A stretch of DNA of 64,000 nt from Haberlea rhodopensis. Lineage: Eukaryota > Streptophyta > Magnoliopsida > Lamiales > Gesneriaceae. Both the position numbers and the translations under genes were made by a program. The number at the start of each line of letters is the position of its first letter. Position 1 is the first letter of the stretch. The stretch spans positions 186,001-250,000 of the forward strand of contig CAJQUN010000430.1 in NCBI GenBank assembly GCA_907163345.1. The letters run 5' to 3'. The notes under the pieces are model-generated. The model saw nothing but the letters and a program-made list of their open reading frames with translations. It was not told the DNA's origin and made no database searches. This document shows, one piece after another, positions 45,420 through 55,489 of the stretch.

Positions 45420-46453
45420 AAAACTTGACCGCTTTTATTTTAAATAGTTAATTTCTCAGTGTAGCGATTCTACCGCAAGTGCACGGTGTCAAGTTTTAGT
45501 ATAGTTAAATGAAAGTAAGGGTTGTCGAATCCACAGGGACTAACGTATAAGTACCAAATAAAACTAGTAAAATTATATTTAGCCTACGATTAAAAAGGGG
45601 GTAGATTAACTAATGCAAATTTAGAACTAAGGAACCCAAATAAAACAAGAATAAATAAAATAAATGGCTCCGGATATGCAAAGGAATTTCGCTCGAGATA
45701 TTTATCTAGCTCTTCGTTCAACTGTGTTTTCGTCAATGATTCGTTTGAATAAGCAACTACTAAACAATCGATTCTTAAGGTGAAAGGCTTTCGCTGTTAT
45801 TCAATACACTCTTTCGAGCTGTAAAGAAACTAATATCAACTTAGAACAAGTAACTCTCGTTCACTTATTTACTAATCCGATATTGCAAAAATCTTCAAAA
45901 CCTAGTTACTCTAAACCTCTCGATTCAAAGTGCTCACGTATGTGATTTTATCTCTCGATCTCAATCTTAAACATACATCATGAATTATTGTAGCGTATTA
46001 TAACGTTATCTCTCGATCTCGGTTATAACTCACAAATTCAATCAAAGTTAGCTAGGCTTTGATATCATTAAGCATATAATTCATGAACAATAAGAAATCA
46101 ATCCACTCAAACACATTCGAATCAATAACTCAAACACAATTATACTCAAACTCGATAAAATAAACTCAATTCAATTCAAATCAAATAAATGAGATGTTTA
46201 ATTGTCTCTCAACCTCAAAAACATCAAATGAATATGAAAATCAAATAAATCAGAGTTTAGAAATATGATAAATGTGGGAACAAATCCACGTGTTGCCACT
46301 AATCTCTTCTCTTGCTCCTTCCTTGCATTCCGGAAATGACTCGCTCAAGCTCGGACGGAGAACGGAGGAAGATGGCTTTTCCTCGGGTTCTTCTCGGCGG
46401 CTACTAGTGTTCTCTCCTCCTCTTTTCGGCTGCCTTCTCTCTCTGATATTATG

Positions 46454-46466
46454 TTTTTTTATATGG
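46454..46466 (-). promoter_or_regulatory. putative TATA box of element E 5' LTR
   Basis: CCATATAAAAAAA on the minus strand, 74 bp downstream of the palindrome array and followed by a GA-rich leader. Confidence 0.5.
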
Positions 46467-46539
46467 AAATGATCTGCCCTTTTAAAAACACCGAGAATCC
46501 ATCAAATATGGAATATAAGATTTTTAAAAATTCGCGTAT

Positions 46540-46713
46540 CGATCGATCGAAAAGATTGTCCGATCGATCGATGCACTGTTCATTTCAGCGTTTTAAACTC
46601 TCTTCCTCGATCGATCGATCAAAATTTTGGTTCCGATCGATCGACACTTCGATAAACTTGTTGCTGAATTCTCTGCCCGGATCGATCGATCGAGAAATAT
46701 TCTCAATCGATCG
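46540..46713 (-). promoter_or_regulatory. three pairs of CGATCGATCG palindromes (element E 5' LTR)
   Basis: Site starts 46540 and 46561 (offset 21); 46608-46620 run and 46634 (22 or 26 by register); 46683 and 46704 (CAATCGATCG, offset 21). The same site in the other LTR (40315) is the undecayed CGATCGATCG. Confidence 0.82.
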
Positions 46714-46918
46714 GTGCTTTGCAAAATCTGAATTCTTCTCTTTTTCTCTTTTTTGCCTCGATTTCACCCGTTTTCTTCATTTTAGCTCATTTCTACCATT
46801 TCCGACCTGTTTTCCTAAAACAAGCAAATAAATACCAAAAAGCGTAATTTCATCCAGAAAAAAGTACGAAAAACGGTAAGAAATTACAGCTAAAAACACG
46901 TAATATCTACGCCTATCA

Positions 46919-47353
46919 ATATACTGAGATGCAATTGATAAGAAATATTTGACAAAACTTGAGAGTGTTGAGTAAATGCCAGAAACGATAACTTTTTCTG
47001 TGAAAATGAATGAAATTGGCTTAAAGTAAGCAGGTTTGCTATGCCAAGAAGATAAATATATTGTTAGAAATTTCAAGTTGAGAATCAAATAAATCTGATG
47101 ATATTACCTTTACGATGATCGATACGATTCGTTGAGTGAGGTACGATGTTGTCTCGATATTTTGAACCATGTGGAGTCATAGAGAAGCTTGGTTCAGGGG
47201 TATATCGTTGACACTATCACATCAGTTGTCACTGATACATAATGATTCTTATGTATCTATGAATGAGATTGAGACATCCCATATGATCTAAATTGTTGAG
47301 TTATATTTAGTTTCGCGATTTCGAGGATGAAATCATTTTAAGAGGGGAAGAAG
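46919..47353 (+). pseudogene. chromovirus internal 3' end (array unit 3, second part)
   Basis: It matches 20831-21272 of unit 2, ends AAGAGGGGAAGAAG before LTR4, and contains no intact frame. Confidence 0.75.
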
Positions 47354-48659
47354 TGTAAGGCCCCGTTACAAATTAATTATGATTAATCTGGATTAACGAT
47401 GTTTAAGCAAACCTGGGTGATTAAAAGTTGAGATTTCCAATTAAAGTGTTCCGGGTCACAACACCTTATCTTTAATTGAGATAAAATGCATCAAATTATA
47501 CATGAATACATGTAATTTTTGGCCATCACACTACCAAACACATCACCTAACATCTACTATGATACATGGAGGAAGTTGCCATTTAAAAGATTAAAAAAAA
47601 ATCCCATTCCTTGGCATAGTTTCCAATGTCCACTACCTTATTTTTTATGCATAAATTAGATCCTCTTCTCCCTCATAAACCATCTGATATCTCTCCCTAA
47701 ATTTCAAAAAATACCACCCAAAAATTCGTAAGAAATGTTGGTCCAATTCAACATGAATCCTAGAATTGAGAAGAAAGTGGGTAGAGAAGCTATAAACCTT
47801 CAAGAATTTGAAGATTAGGAGCTTAGAGTTGGAATGGTGGTGGATTCAATCTGAACTACAAGGGTATGAACTCTCTTTTAAACTAATTTTAGTTGGTCTT
47901 GGTTGTATAAAATCGAAAAGCTAGGAAGAAGCATCATAATGTTGATCTCATTTTGATAAAACAGAATCTGTAGAACAAATGTTTCTATCAGTCTGTTTTT
48001 TCGTGTTTTTGAGATTTGTAACCTTCGAATCTGACTTTTATCTGTAAATGAAAGTTGTAGATAATCAAATTTTATGCGGTTTTTAAAAAAAGAAACGTAC
48101 GGTTTTGTGCTCATATGATAAAGTTATGTTGATTTTACAATAAGTGCTCATTTTGACTCTGCATGTTCTTGCATGTCACATGCAGACTGTTTTTCAAGTT
48201 TCTGGGTAAATTGTGCTTTAAATTTGATGTTAGTCTTCAAACAAAAGTTGTAGATTATCTTCGATTTAAAAAAAAAAAGGACTTAAATTGGACATATTTT
48301 GAAGAAGTTGTGAATATACTATTAGGGCTCATTATGAGCTCTGCATGTGAGCGAAAATACCCATGCAGTGTGTTCTTCGAATTCCTGAGCAGTTTTGGCT
48401 AGGAATTACGGAAAATGACATATTGAGTTGCATATGTCATATGATGCACAGATGATTTATGGGCATATCATATTGATCTATCCACTTCTTTGATATCCTT
48501 GATGATGACTGAGTTGATTTACTCTTAGTGTCGGGGACGACGGGCACTGCGATGACAAACAGTGTAGGTAGTGACTGTAGTCACGCGCGTTGCTATTTTA
48601 CCTAGACACGAGGGATGACGAGCACATCATAGGATGATTCTCCTAGCGCAAAGTGTGTG
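47354..48659 (+). mobile_element. LTR4 of the tandem chromovirus array (internally deleted, truncated)
   Basis: It starts TGTAAGGCCCCG after the polypurine tract. It matches LTR3 to about 48413, then jumps over about 600 bp (GGAAAATGACATATTGAG) and stops at 48659 within the GTGTGTG stretch. No gene is present. Confidence 0.75.
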
Positions 48660-48742
48660 TGATAGCTATTATTTTAAACAATATTTGTCAGTGTAGCGAT
48701 TTTATACCGCAAGTGCATGGTGTCAAGTTTTAGTATATAATC
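48660..48742 (-). mobile_element. short end fragment of an E-like LTR
   Basis: It matches the plus-strand left edge of the E LTR (39031-39110), including ACCGCAAGTGCA and GTGTCAAGTTTTAGTAT. Confidence 0.65.
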
Positions 48743-48847
48743 AATATACTTTCTTATCACAATTATCCCCCACTAATAAAATTTCATCCTCCAAATTTGC
48801 ACAGGTGTACCCCACGTACTGCCAAGACCACATAAGCCAATTGGATC
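48743..48847 (-). mobile_element. possible 3' end of a chromovirus on the minus strand (left flank of the copia element)
   Basis: On the minus strand, GGAGGATGAAATTTT followed by AGTGGGGGATAAT resembles the CGAGGACGAAAT...GAGGGGAAG end of chromovirus internal regions. It ends with GGATC, the target duplication of the copia element. This is a weak match. Confidence 0.35.
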
Positions 48848-50326
48848 TGTTGGGATATGCCCTAAGACAACTCATTAGATGATTGTTTATGACATACAAT
48901 GTATTATGTTTTTTTTGTTAATGGCAATTCATTATTATATATTATTCAAGTATCTGTGTAATATGAATTAATATATAAGTTAATGTCCTTAGAATAATAT
49001 TGTATTATTCTTAAAGATTGTCCCTAGTCAAGTATTATCATGAATAAGGATAATGATAATGCATTGAGACTAGTATGTTTTGATTGATGAATTGTTCATA
49101 GATATGAGATATCAAATCAACACATGGGTGCATGTTAGAGAACGATGTACTGGACAGACCCACCATGAGAATGCTACATGGATAGTTATATGATGTCATA
49201 AGCAATTCTCATAGTGATAATAATGTATGTAATCCTTACGACTTGAGATCATCAGAGATCCCAACATAAGGAGTCATATATCTTGATATTGTCAAACGTT
49301 ACCTGTAACATGGTAAACTATAAAGACAATCATTGGATACACCACGAATTATGTAGAGGGATGTTGAGTGATCAAGAAAGGATTTGTCCCTCCTATATAA
49401 CAGGAGAAGTGTTTGGGCCCTTGATCAAGTAAGACTAAAATGCATGGCCGTGCTCGAATGAGTCGATATGTGATATCGAGCTTATTCGTTTATTCTAGTT
49501 CTACTTGGGGATCAAGAAATAAAAGATTGAATATATGAGTATGACTATTCCATGACTCGTGTTCAATCTAAACACATTGGACAAAGGGATTAAGTTACAT
49601 GGTTAATATTATCACATTCCGTAGGTTATGTCGAGTCAATGACATTCTTGTAATTTGGGTAGCCTTGATGTGTTGCTAGATACCGCTCATTGCTTGTGAC
49701 ATAAAATTAGATTTTATGTCGCTGCCAACGTTGCAAGATCCTATCGGGTCACACAAAAGATTAAATCGATAAAGGGAGATAGAATTCATTGGATGAATTA
49801 ATTAATTAAGAAGAGTCTTAATTATATATATTAGATGTATGGATTTAATTAATTATTGATATGGGCCAATGAGGCTTTAAGAAAGATTTTTATTAAATCT
49901 AACATATATATTATTTGATAACAAGGTTAATTGAGAATTAATCCTACACATCATAAAAACGACTAGAGACTCTCATACTCACTCTCGGCCGCCGCCTCTT
50001 GCACTCGACCTCAAGTCCACCGTCGTCGTGAATAGTGCTTTTGAACGGTTGTCGATTGATCGGTTTTGAACCTTGAGTTTAGCTCCTGTTTAAGAACGAG
50101 TCTAGCAACTTGTTCTTGAACACCTTTTCGATTTGATCTTGTGGATACCGTAGAGACGAAGGTGCATATCTTTGTTCGTGACTCGTGGACTTGCAACGAG
50201 AATTCTGCTATAAACACGCTACAAGGGTACAATCTTAATAAATCTCGATATGATCACTTTGTATAGGTCCTTTGGTAGGAATCCAATTTTAAATTCCGCT
50301 GCATATTGTATGATGGATTCCTAACA
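48848..50326 (+). mobile_element. 5' LTR of copia element J
   Basis: It runs TGTTGGGATATG to GATTCCTAACA. It contains no gene. Confidence 0.93.
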
Positions 50327-50327
50327 G

Positions 50328-50340
50328 TGGTATCAGAGTC
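50328..50340 (+). other. primer-binding site, tRNA-iMet type (element J)
   Basis: TGGTATCAGAGTC lies one base after the LTR; the last positions deviate from GAGC. Confidence 0.85.
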
Positions 50341-50579
50341 GTGTACAAAGCTCATATCGGAATTATGTGGTTAATTGTTTAATCATATTTAGAATTATAT
50401 TGCATGCTTTGAAACTGTATATAATCATATATGATATGAGTAAATCGAGTTTGTGAAAATCATCGTAAAATTATATATGATATAATTGACAATTTATGTA
50501 TACGATACACGAAGGCGAAAAGCCGAGCCCATGGCTCTTGATGGTTTGGCCATCACCAACCATGACTCACGGCTGCCGC

Positions 50580-50960
50580 ATGCAAGCTAAGGTTCGGACC
50601 CTTGGCTCGAGCATGGGCCAAGCTGCCTCACCAACTAGGGTTTCAAACCCTTTTGGCTCGATTAAAGCATGGCGGCGCTTAGAGGTTCGGACCATGGTTC
50701 ACGAAAACATGCAGGTAGGCGGCTACCTCCATGTGAGAGCTTGGGTTTTTGAACCCCTTGGCTCGATATGGTCGAGCCGCCGCCGTCATGAATCGTACAT
50801 GGAAAGGCCGAGAATTATGACAAGGTTTCGAACCTTGTGGCTCGAGACGGCTAGGGTTTTGAACCCTAGCGGCCGCCGCATGGCTCACACGGGCTTGGAC
50901 CGTGACTTGGGACCCTAGGCTCATGCATGGTCCAACCGTGTGGTTAGGGTCTTTGAACCC
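50580..50960 (+). repeat. array of short perfect hairpins in the leader of element J
   Basis: Perfect stems lie at 50637-50651 (AGGGTTT-C-AAACCCT), 50760-50778 (GGCTCGA/TCGAGCC), 50820-50838 (ACAAGGTT-TCG-AACCTTGT) and 50850-50870 (GCTAGGGTT-TTG-AACCCTAGC). Shorter stems occur at about 50602-50621 (TTGGC/GCCAA), 50713 (AGGTAG/CTACCT), 50743 (GGGTT/AACCC) and about 50945 (AGGGT/ACCCT). GGCTCGA and GGTTTTGAACC-like words recur, so this is a diverged repeat. No ORF is supported. Confidence 0.75.
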
Positions 50961-51469
50961 TTTTGGTCCATGGCTTGTGACGCAACGAGTCTCCTTGGCA
51001 TGTGATGTCACGAGCGTACGATAATTTTCCAAAATTTTATTTTACAGTTTTAATTAGAATTTGATAGGATTGGGTTGAATATTACGCTTTTTTATGCTAT
51101 GATATGTATATGTTTTCATGTTGATTCTTGGATAATTTTATGGTTTATGATATATATTTCTCTATTTCAGGAATCAATGTTGAAATTCATAAAAGGGGAA
51201 GAAATCAAGCTAAAATGATGAAAAAATGAATTAAGTTGAAGAAAAGAGGAAGAAACCAGAATCCAAGACACATGTTGCTCCTTTCTCCTCAAATTACTAT
51301 ATGTTCGAGCCATGTTTTGGAAATGTGGTCCATATAAAAGTTGTAGAACTTTCTCTTGTCTTCGCGTGGACAGCTGATTCATCAAATTCGGAGTTCGTAT
51401 GAGAAAGTTACGGCCAAAATACAAATCTCGCCAGAAGCTGAAAAAGGCGAAGAAACTTACTGTGATTTC

Positions 51470-51573
51470 CAATCGATCGAGCAAGCTTTTCCGATCGATC
51501 GAGAAAGGCTGAAAATTGAGCGAAAATCTTACTGGAAGGCTCGATCGATCGGCTCTTCTGTTCGGATCGATCG
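51470..51573 (+). promoter_or_regulatory. two pairs of CGATCGATCG palindromes (element B 5' LTR)
   Basis: Site starts 51470 (CAATCGATCG) and 51492 (offset 22), 51542 and 51564 (GGATCGATCG, offset 22). The array ends 75 bp before the TATA box. Confidence 0.83.
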
Positions 51574-51647
51574 GGACGAGTAGTTTTCATTAAAATACCT
51601 TCCTTGTAGAGTTTGGATGCAATAGGGAAGTCCATAATTCTTTCCCC

Positions 51648-51658
51648 TATATATTATA
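51648..51658 (+). promoter_or_regulatory. putative TATA box of element B 5' LTR
   Basis: TATATATTATA, followed by a CT-rich leader (CCCCCCTTTTCCTTCACC). Confidence 0.55.
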
Positions 51659-52780
51659 CACAAAATCACAACCCATATCAGATTTTTAAACCTAGGGAAT
51701 AGCCTCCACACACCCATTCACCATCAAAAATCTCAGCCCCCCTTTTCCTTCACCATCTCTTTACACATCTCTTTCCTTCACCCCATCCAGCCACATACCT
51801 CCATCATTCTTCCACACATCATTCTCACGTCCATCCTTTCTTCACCTCTCCATCCTTCTACCATTCAACTTTCATCCATCTTCACCTATTCATCCTAGGA
51901 ATTGGAACAACCCAACAAGGCGATAAAAAGAGACGATCGAGAAGGAAGCAAGAGAAGGAGCGAAGATCTACAACCGGAGTCGACGCTGGGAGTTTTTCTT
52001 TGTCTTTAAATTCTTAGTTTTGTTGTGTTTTGATTTATTATGAGGAACTAATTTTATTTATCGAGGCTAGGCGAACCTTTGTTATGAACCTTCGATTTGA
52101 TGATTTAATGATTGAATTCTTATAGTTCTTTGCGTATGTTTTATGTTCTTCATGCTTTTAGAGGATTGATCAACTTTGAATTATGTTAGTATCATAATTG
52201 AGATCGAGAGATGATTTTATGATACGGAATTAATAATTCATACCATGGATTTAAGACCGAGATCGAGAGATGATGTCAAATACATGCGTGATAGCCATAG
52301 ATTTTTATAATTGAAAGCTAGGAGTTTTCATGGATCTTATGCAACATTGAATTGTTAAATAAGTGAACGAGAGTTACTTACTGCAATTTGGTGTTAGGTT
52401 TAATATAGCTCGAGAGAGTGTATTAGATAAATTAGGAAAACTCGTCACCTTAGAAATATTTGAATATTCAATCGAGAATTGTAGGGAATTACATTGGTGA
52501 GCCAAAGTCTCGATAATCTTATCTTGTGGATTTCTCTCGTTTACTTTTATTGACTTGGTTGGATTAGAGTAGTTTAATTTAGCATTAGGTTGTTAATTAT
52601 AAATTAATTTTCGTAGGTTAAATATAGTTAAAAGACATCTTATTTGGTACTTACTTGTTAGTCCCTGTGGGTTCGACAATCCGTATTCTTCATATCTATA
52701 CTAAAACTTGACACCGTGCACTTGCGGTCTAAAATCGCTAGATTGGAAATAATTGTTTAAAATAAAAGCGGTCAAGTTTT

Positions 52781-52798
52781 TGGCGCCGTTGCCGGGGA
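52781..52798 (+). other. primer-binding site, tRNA-Asp type (element B)
   Basis: TGGCGCCGTTGCCGGGGA, 18 of 18. Confidence 0.93.
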
Positions 52799-52929
52799 CT
52801 AACTTTAGTAATATCATACTAGGTTCTTTGACTGTAATTTAACCATTTTTCCCTTTGTATATATTTATTTCGAAAAAAAAAAAAATTTATTAATTTATTT
52901 TGTTTATTTGTCTTGTGAGGTACTTGGAT

Positions 52930-53961
52930 ATGCTACATCAACAAGCCTTCACACGCTTTGCCCAACAACGTTCCGAGCCGTTCTACGCTGTTTGGGAGAG
53001 ATTCAATGAATTGGCCAACACATTCCGGTATCACAACTTTTCGAACTATACTCTCTTGCAATATTTCTTCAACGGGTTCGATGCACAGACACGAGAATGG
53101 GTATTGAGCGGAGCACTGGTGACTGGGAGTCCCCTGGTTGATAGAGATGAGAACAGTGTGGTGCACTTGTTCAATGATATGGCGGACTTCGATCATCATT
53201 GGCATTGTGATCCTTAACTACAAGGTTGGAGTCACCAATACCCACCGGAGCTTCACTACCCTATTGATACGCCACAACCATTTGTACATCACGAAGAGAG
53301 GAGAGATAGTTCTACAGATGTCACAACTCAGTTAGAGGATACCTTAGTGAGATTCATGGCATCAACTGAGAACAGTTTGGAGTGCCAAACCAACTCTATG
53401 CGTCACCTGGAGCAGCAAATGGCGGTCCTCATGGAAACAATTTCAACTATCTACCAAGAGGAAGAGATGAGGGCTACAAATCAAGAGGCGACGAATCAAG
53501 TTTGGTTATATGATGACGATCACTCAACCAACCAAGTTTGGGGGAGTGATCCTACTAGTGTGGAAGAGTCGAGGGAACTTGAGCCTCTACAAGAGATTGA
53601 ACTTACTTCAGAGATGTTATCCGAGGAGTTCCCATGTGAAGATGAGTCGAATGTGATGTTGGAGAAGGAAGAGACGTTCGAAGATTCTGATTTGAGCCCA
53701 TCGATGGAGACATGTTCTATGCCATATGTGGATCCTTATTTTCCATCGATGCCAACTTCACCGCACTACATCCTCCAAAATGCAAAGCCAAATCAAGAAT
53801 CATCCTCCCATGCCTGCCATTTAAAGACGAATGTTGTTGGAGCGACGAGCTTACACTGCTACAATCTTGCCAATCTTGAGGGCATACTGAATGAAGACCC
53901 ATTAGTGGTATCATACGATACTTACTATGGGCGGCAACCGCTTTTTGATGGTTGCTACTGA
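52930..53961 (+). pseudogene. gag-derived ORF of element B (344 codons, one nonsense change)
   Basis: One frame runs from ATG 131 nt after the primer site to TGA. Residues 1-95 resemble the second half of Athila Gag (EPFYAVWERFNELANTF, LLQYFFNGFDAQTREWV, FNDMADFDHHW). Codon 96 is TAA (53215-53217), where element C has TCA. GWSHQYPPE, a coiled-coil-like LEDTLVRFMASTENSL...HLEQQMAVLMETI segment and a long acidic region follow. There is no zinc knuckle. The ORF contains an exact copy of the polypurine tract (53534-53547). It is the sister of C's ORF, with equal length but different stops. The role is unknown; I infer a minimal Gag. Confidence 0.78.
53534..53547 (+). other. polypurine-tract copy inside the gag ORF of element B
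   Basis: AAGTTTGGGGGAGT, 14 of 14 to the terminal tract at 55476. In C the same place (27289-27302, minus strand) has one change. Confidence 0.6.
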
Positions 53962-53992
53962 TGGTCAAGCCGACGACTAAAAATCAGCGCTT

Positions 53993-54010
53993 CTTGGGAG
54001 GCAACCCAAG
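53993..54010 (+). other. CTTGGG hairpin downstream of gag (element B)
   Basis: CTTGGG-AGGCAA-CCCAAG, 31 bp after the gag stop. Confidence 0.75.
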
Positions 54011-54234
54011 CGTATCCTTTAGTTATTTAGTTTTATTTTACTTTTTCAGTTTTTGCATTTTAGTTTTGTTTATCTCTCAAGTCGACTATTTTACCATTTG
54101 CATTCTTCTCTTGCTAGGTACTTAGTTGGTGCGATGAATCCCTACAACAGTGGAGCTTTCAAAAGCAAATCTTCCTCAACCCTCATGCAAGCGTCTTGAT
54201 CAGGGGAGTTCACTTTTTCCCTTTTAATTCTTTT

Positions 54235-54272
54235 AAACATTGAGGCAATGTTTGATTTAAGTTTGGGGGAGT
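54235..54272 (+). other. internal hairpin and polypurine tract of element B
   Basis: AAACATTG-AGG-CAATGTTT (54235-54253) is a perfect 8-bp stem. AAGTTTGGGGGAGT (54259-54272) is identical to the terminal tract. Confidence 0.8.
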
Positions 54273-55451
54273 AGTAGCTTGCATGTTTTACTTGTTTTAA
54301 CCACATGTTGCGTGCTTAAATGACACTTGAATCGTCCGATTATTATGAGCTAAAATTTTTTTTTATGAGTTCAAACTTGAGAAAAGAATGAATTATAGTA
54401 GTGACTATTCAATGAGGATTTTGATCTCACTATGCATATGAACTTGATTTTTGATTGGACTTGTACATGAATATCCTAATTTGAGTTAGCATGTCAAGAA
54501 TGAGGAATACTTTGAGCACAATGAGTCATGATCTTGTGGATTGCATGTTGAATAGTGATAATTGTTGTGAACTTGATGATTTGTCTTGAGCATCTTAGAG
54601 TTATCCTAGAACTTATTTGATGATGACACTTTGAGGCGAAATTTTATAGTTACAAACTTGACTTGGAAATGATCTAGGAGATCTTTGAAACGTTTGAGCC
54701 TTTCAAGCTTACCATGATTCATATCAATCCCTAGTGTCCCATTTGAGCTTTATTGAAAAAAGAATGGTATATGCATTGCATATAATTAGACCCCATTCGA
54801 CATTCTTGGCAAACTCATTATACTTACCCTTGAGCCTAAATGAAAAAAGTTATCCTTACCCTAAGGGAGTATAATGAATATCATTCGATGCACTTGAATT
54901 GTTATATCTTGATGAGCTTATTGAAAAAAATGATGAATGAGAAAGAAAAAGATAGATAAAAAGCCTTGAGAAAAAGATTGACTAAATAAGACCCAAAGTG
55001 GCCAAGGCTATAAAAGAAAAAGTAGAAAAGCTCGATGTGTGCGAAAAAATTTGAACTGTAAATGATTATACTCTCTTCTTTGCGCTTATCCTATCTTTTC
55101 TTTGAAGCCAACACCAAAGGCCTTACATTACAAGCTTAAAAAGTCCTTTTGATCCAAGTCTAGAGAGTAACTATCATTAGTGGAGAAGTTGTTTGAAAAT
55201 AGGCTTATAGGGTGCTTGATAATAATCTCGACTTTGAGTTGATTAACATGATTTGATCTTGAATATGTGCATGAAACTTGAGACTGACTATATCACACAC
55301 ACACGTTCCGATTTTGAGATATGTTGCTTGAATTAGGAGAAAACATGTCTTGTCAACTTTTGTATATATGCATGAGATATCTGAGAATAAAATAAGTCAT
55401 GAAATAATTGTTTCAAGTATCAAGAATGAACTCTACCTTGTGATTTTAATG
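54273..55451 (+). mobile_element. conserved 3' noncoding region of element B
   Basis: There is no ORF. It is nearly the reverse complement of 25379-26566 in C and alignable to G, D and E. Confidence 0.8.
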
Positions 55452-55489
55452 CTTAATCGAGGACGATTAAGTGATAAGTTTGGGGGAGT
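55452..55489 (+). other. terminal hairpin and polypurine tract of element B
   Basis: CTTAATCG-AGGA-CGATTAAG (55452-55471) is a perfect 8-bp stem. AAGTTTGGGGGAGT (55476-55489) abuts the LTR. Confidence 0.85.

Larger units (their letters stand above)
39031..46918 (-). mobile_element. element E: Athila-like element with gag and an extra ORF, no pol
   Basis: The left flank ends ATATG (39026-39030) and the right flank starts ATATA (46919-46923). The unoccupied copy reads CTATATGCTGAG (20831 region), so this is a 5-bp duplication with one later change. On the minus strand: 5' LTR 45426-46918, tRNA-Asp primer site, gag 45144-43966, palindrome array 43738-43638, second ORF 43159-41706, conserved 3' region, and 3' LTR 39031-40527. 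Pol is entirely missing: gag ends where protease should begin. Confidence 0.9.
45426..46918 (-). mobile_element. 5' LTR of element E
   Basis: It runs from TGATAGGCGTAG at 46918 to AAAAGCGGTCA at 45426. It matches 39031-40527 with a few per cent of differences by eye. Confidence 0.88.
51062..52774 (+). mobile_element. 5' LTR of element B
   Basis: It runs TGATAGGATTGG to AAAAGCGGTCA. It shares about 200 bp around GTGGTCCATATAAAAGTTG with the D LTR. Confidence 0.94.

Noticed and set aside
48743..48847. Possible host sequence flanking the copia element
   Set aside because: It resembles a chromovirus 3' end on the minus strand more than any gene; left as a low-confidence call.
50496..50918. 140-codon frame in the copia leader and its antisense counterpart
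   Set aside because: No domain is present; the frame reflects the GC-rich hairpin repeats.
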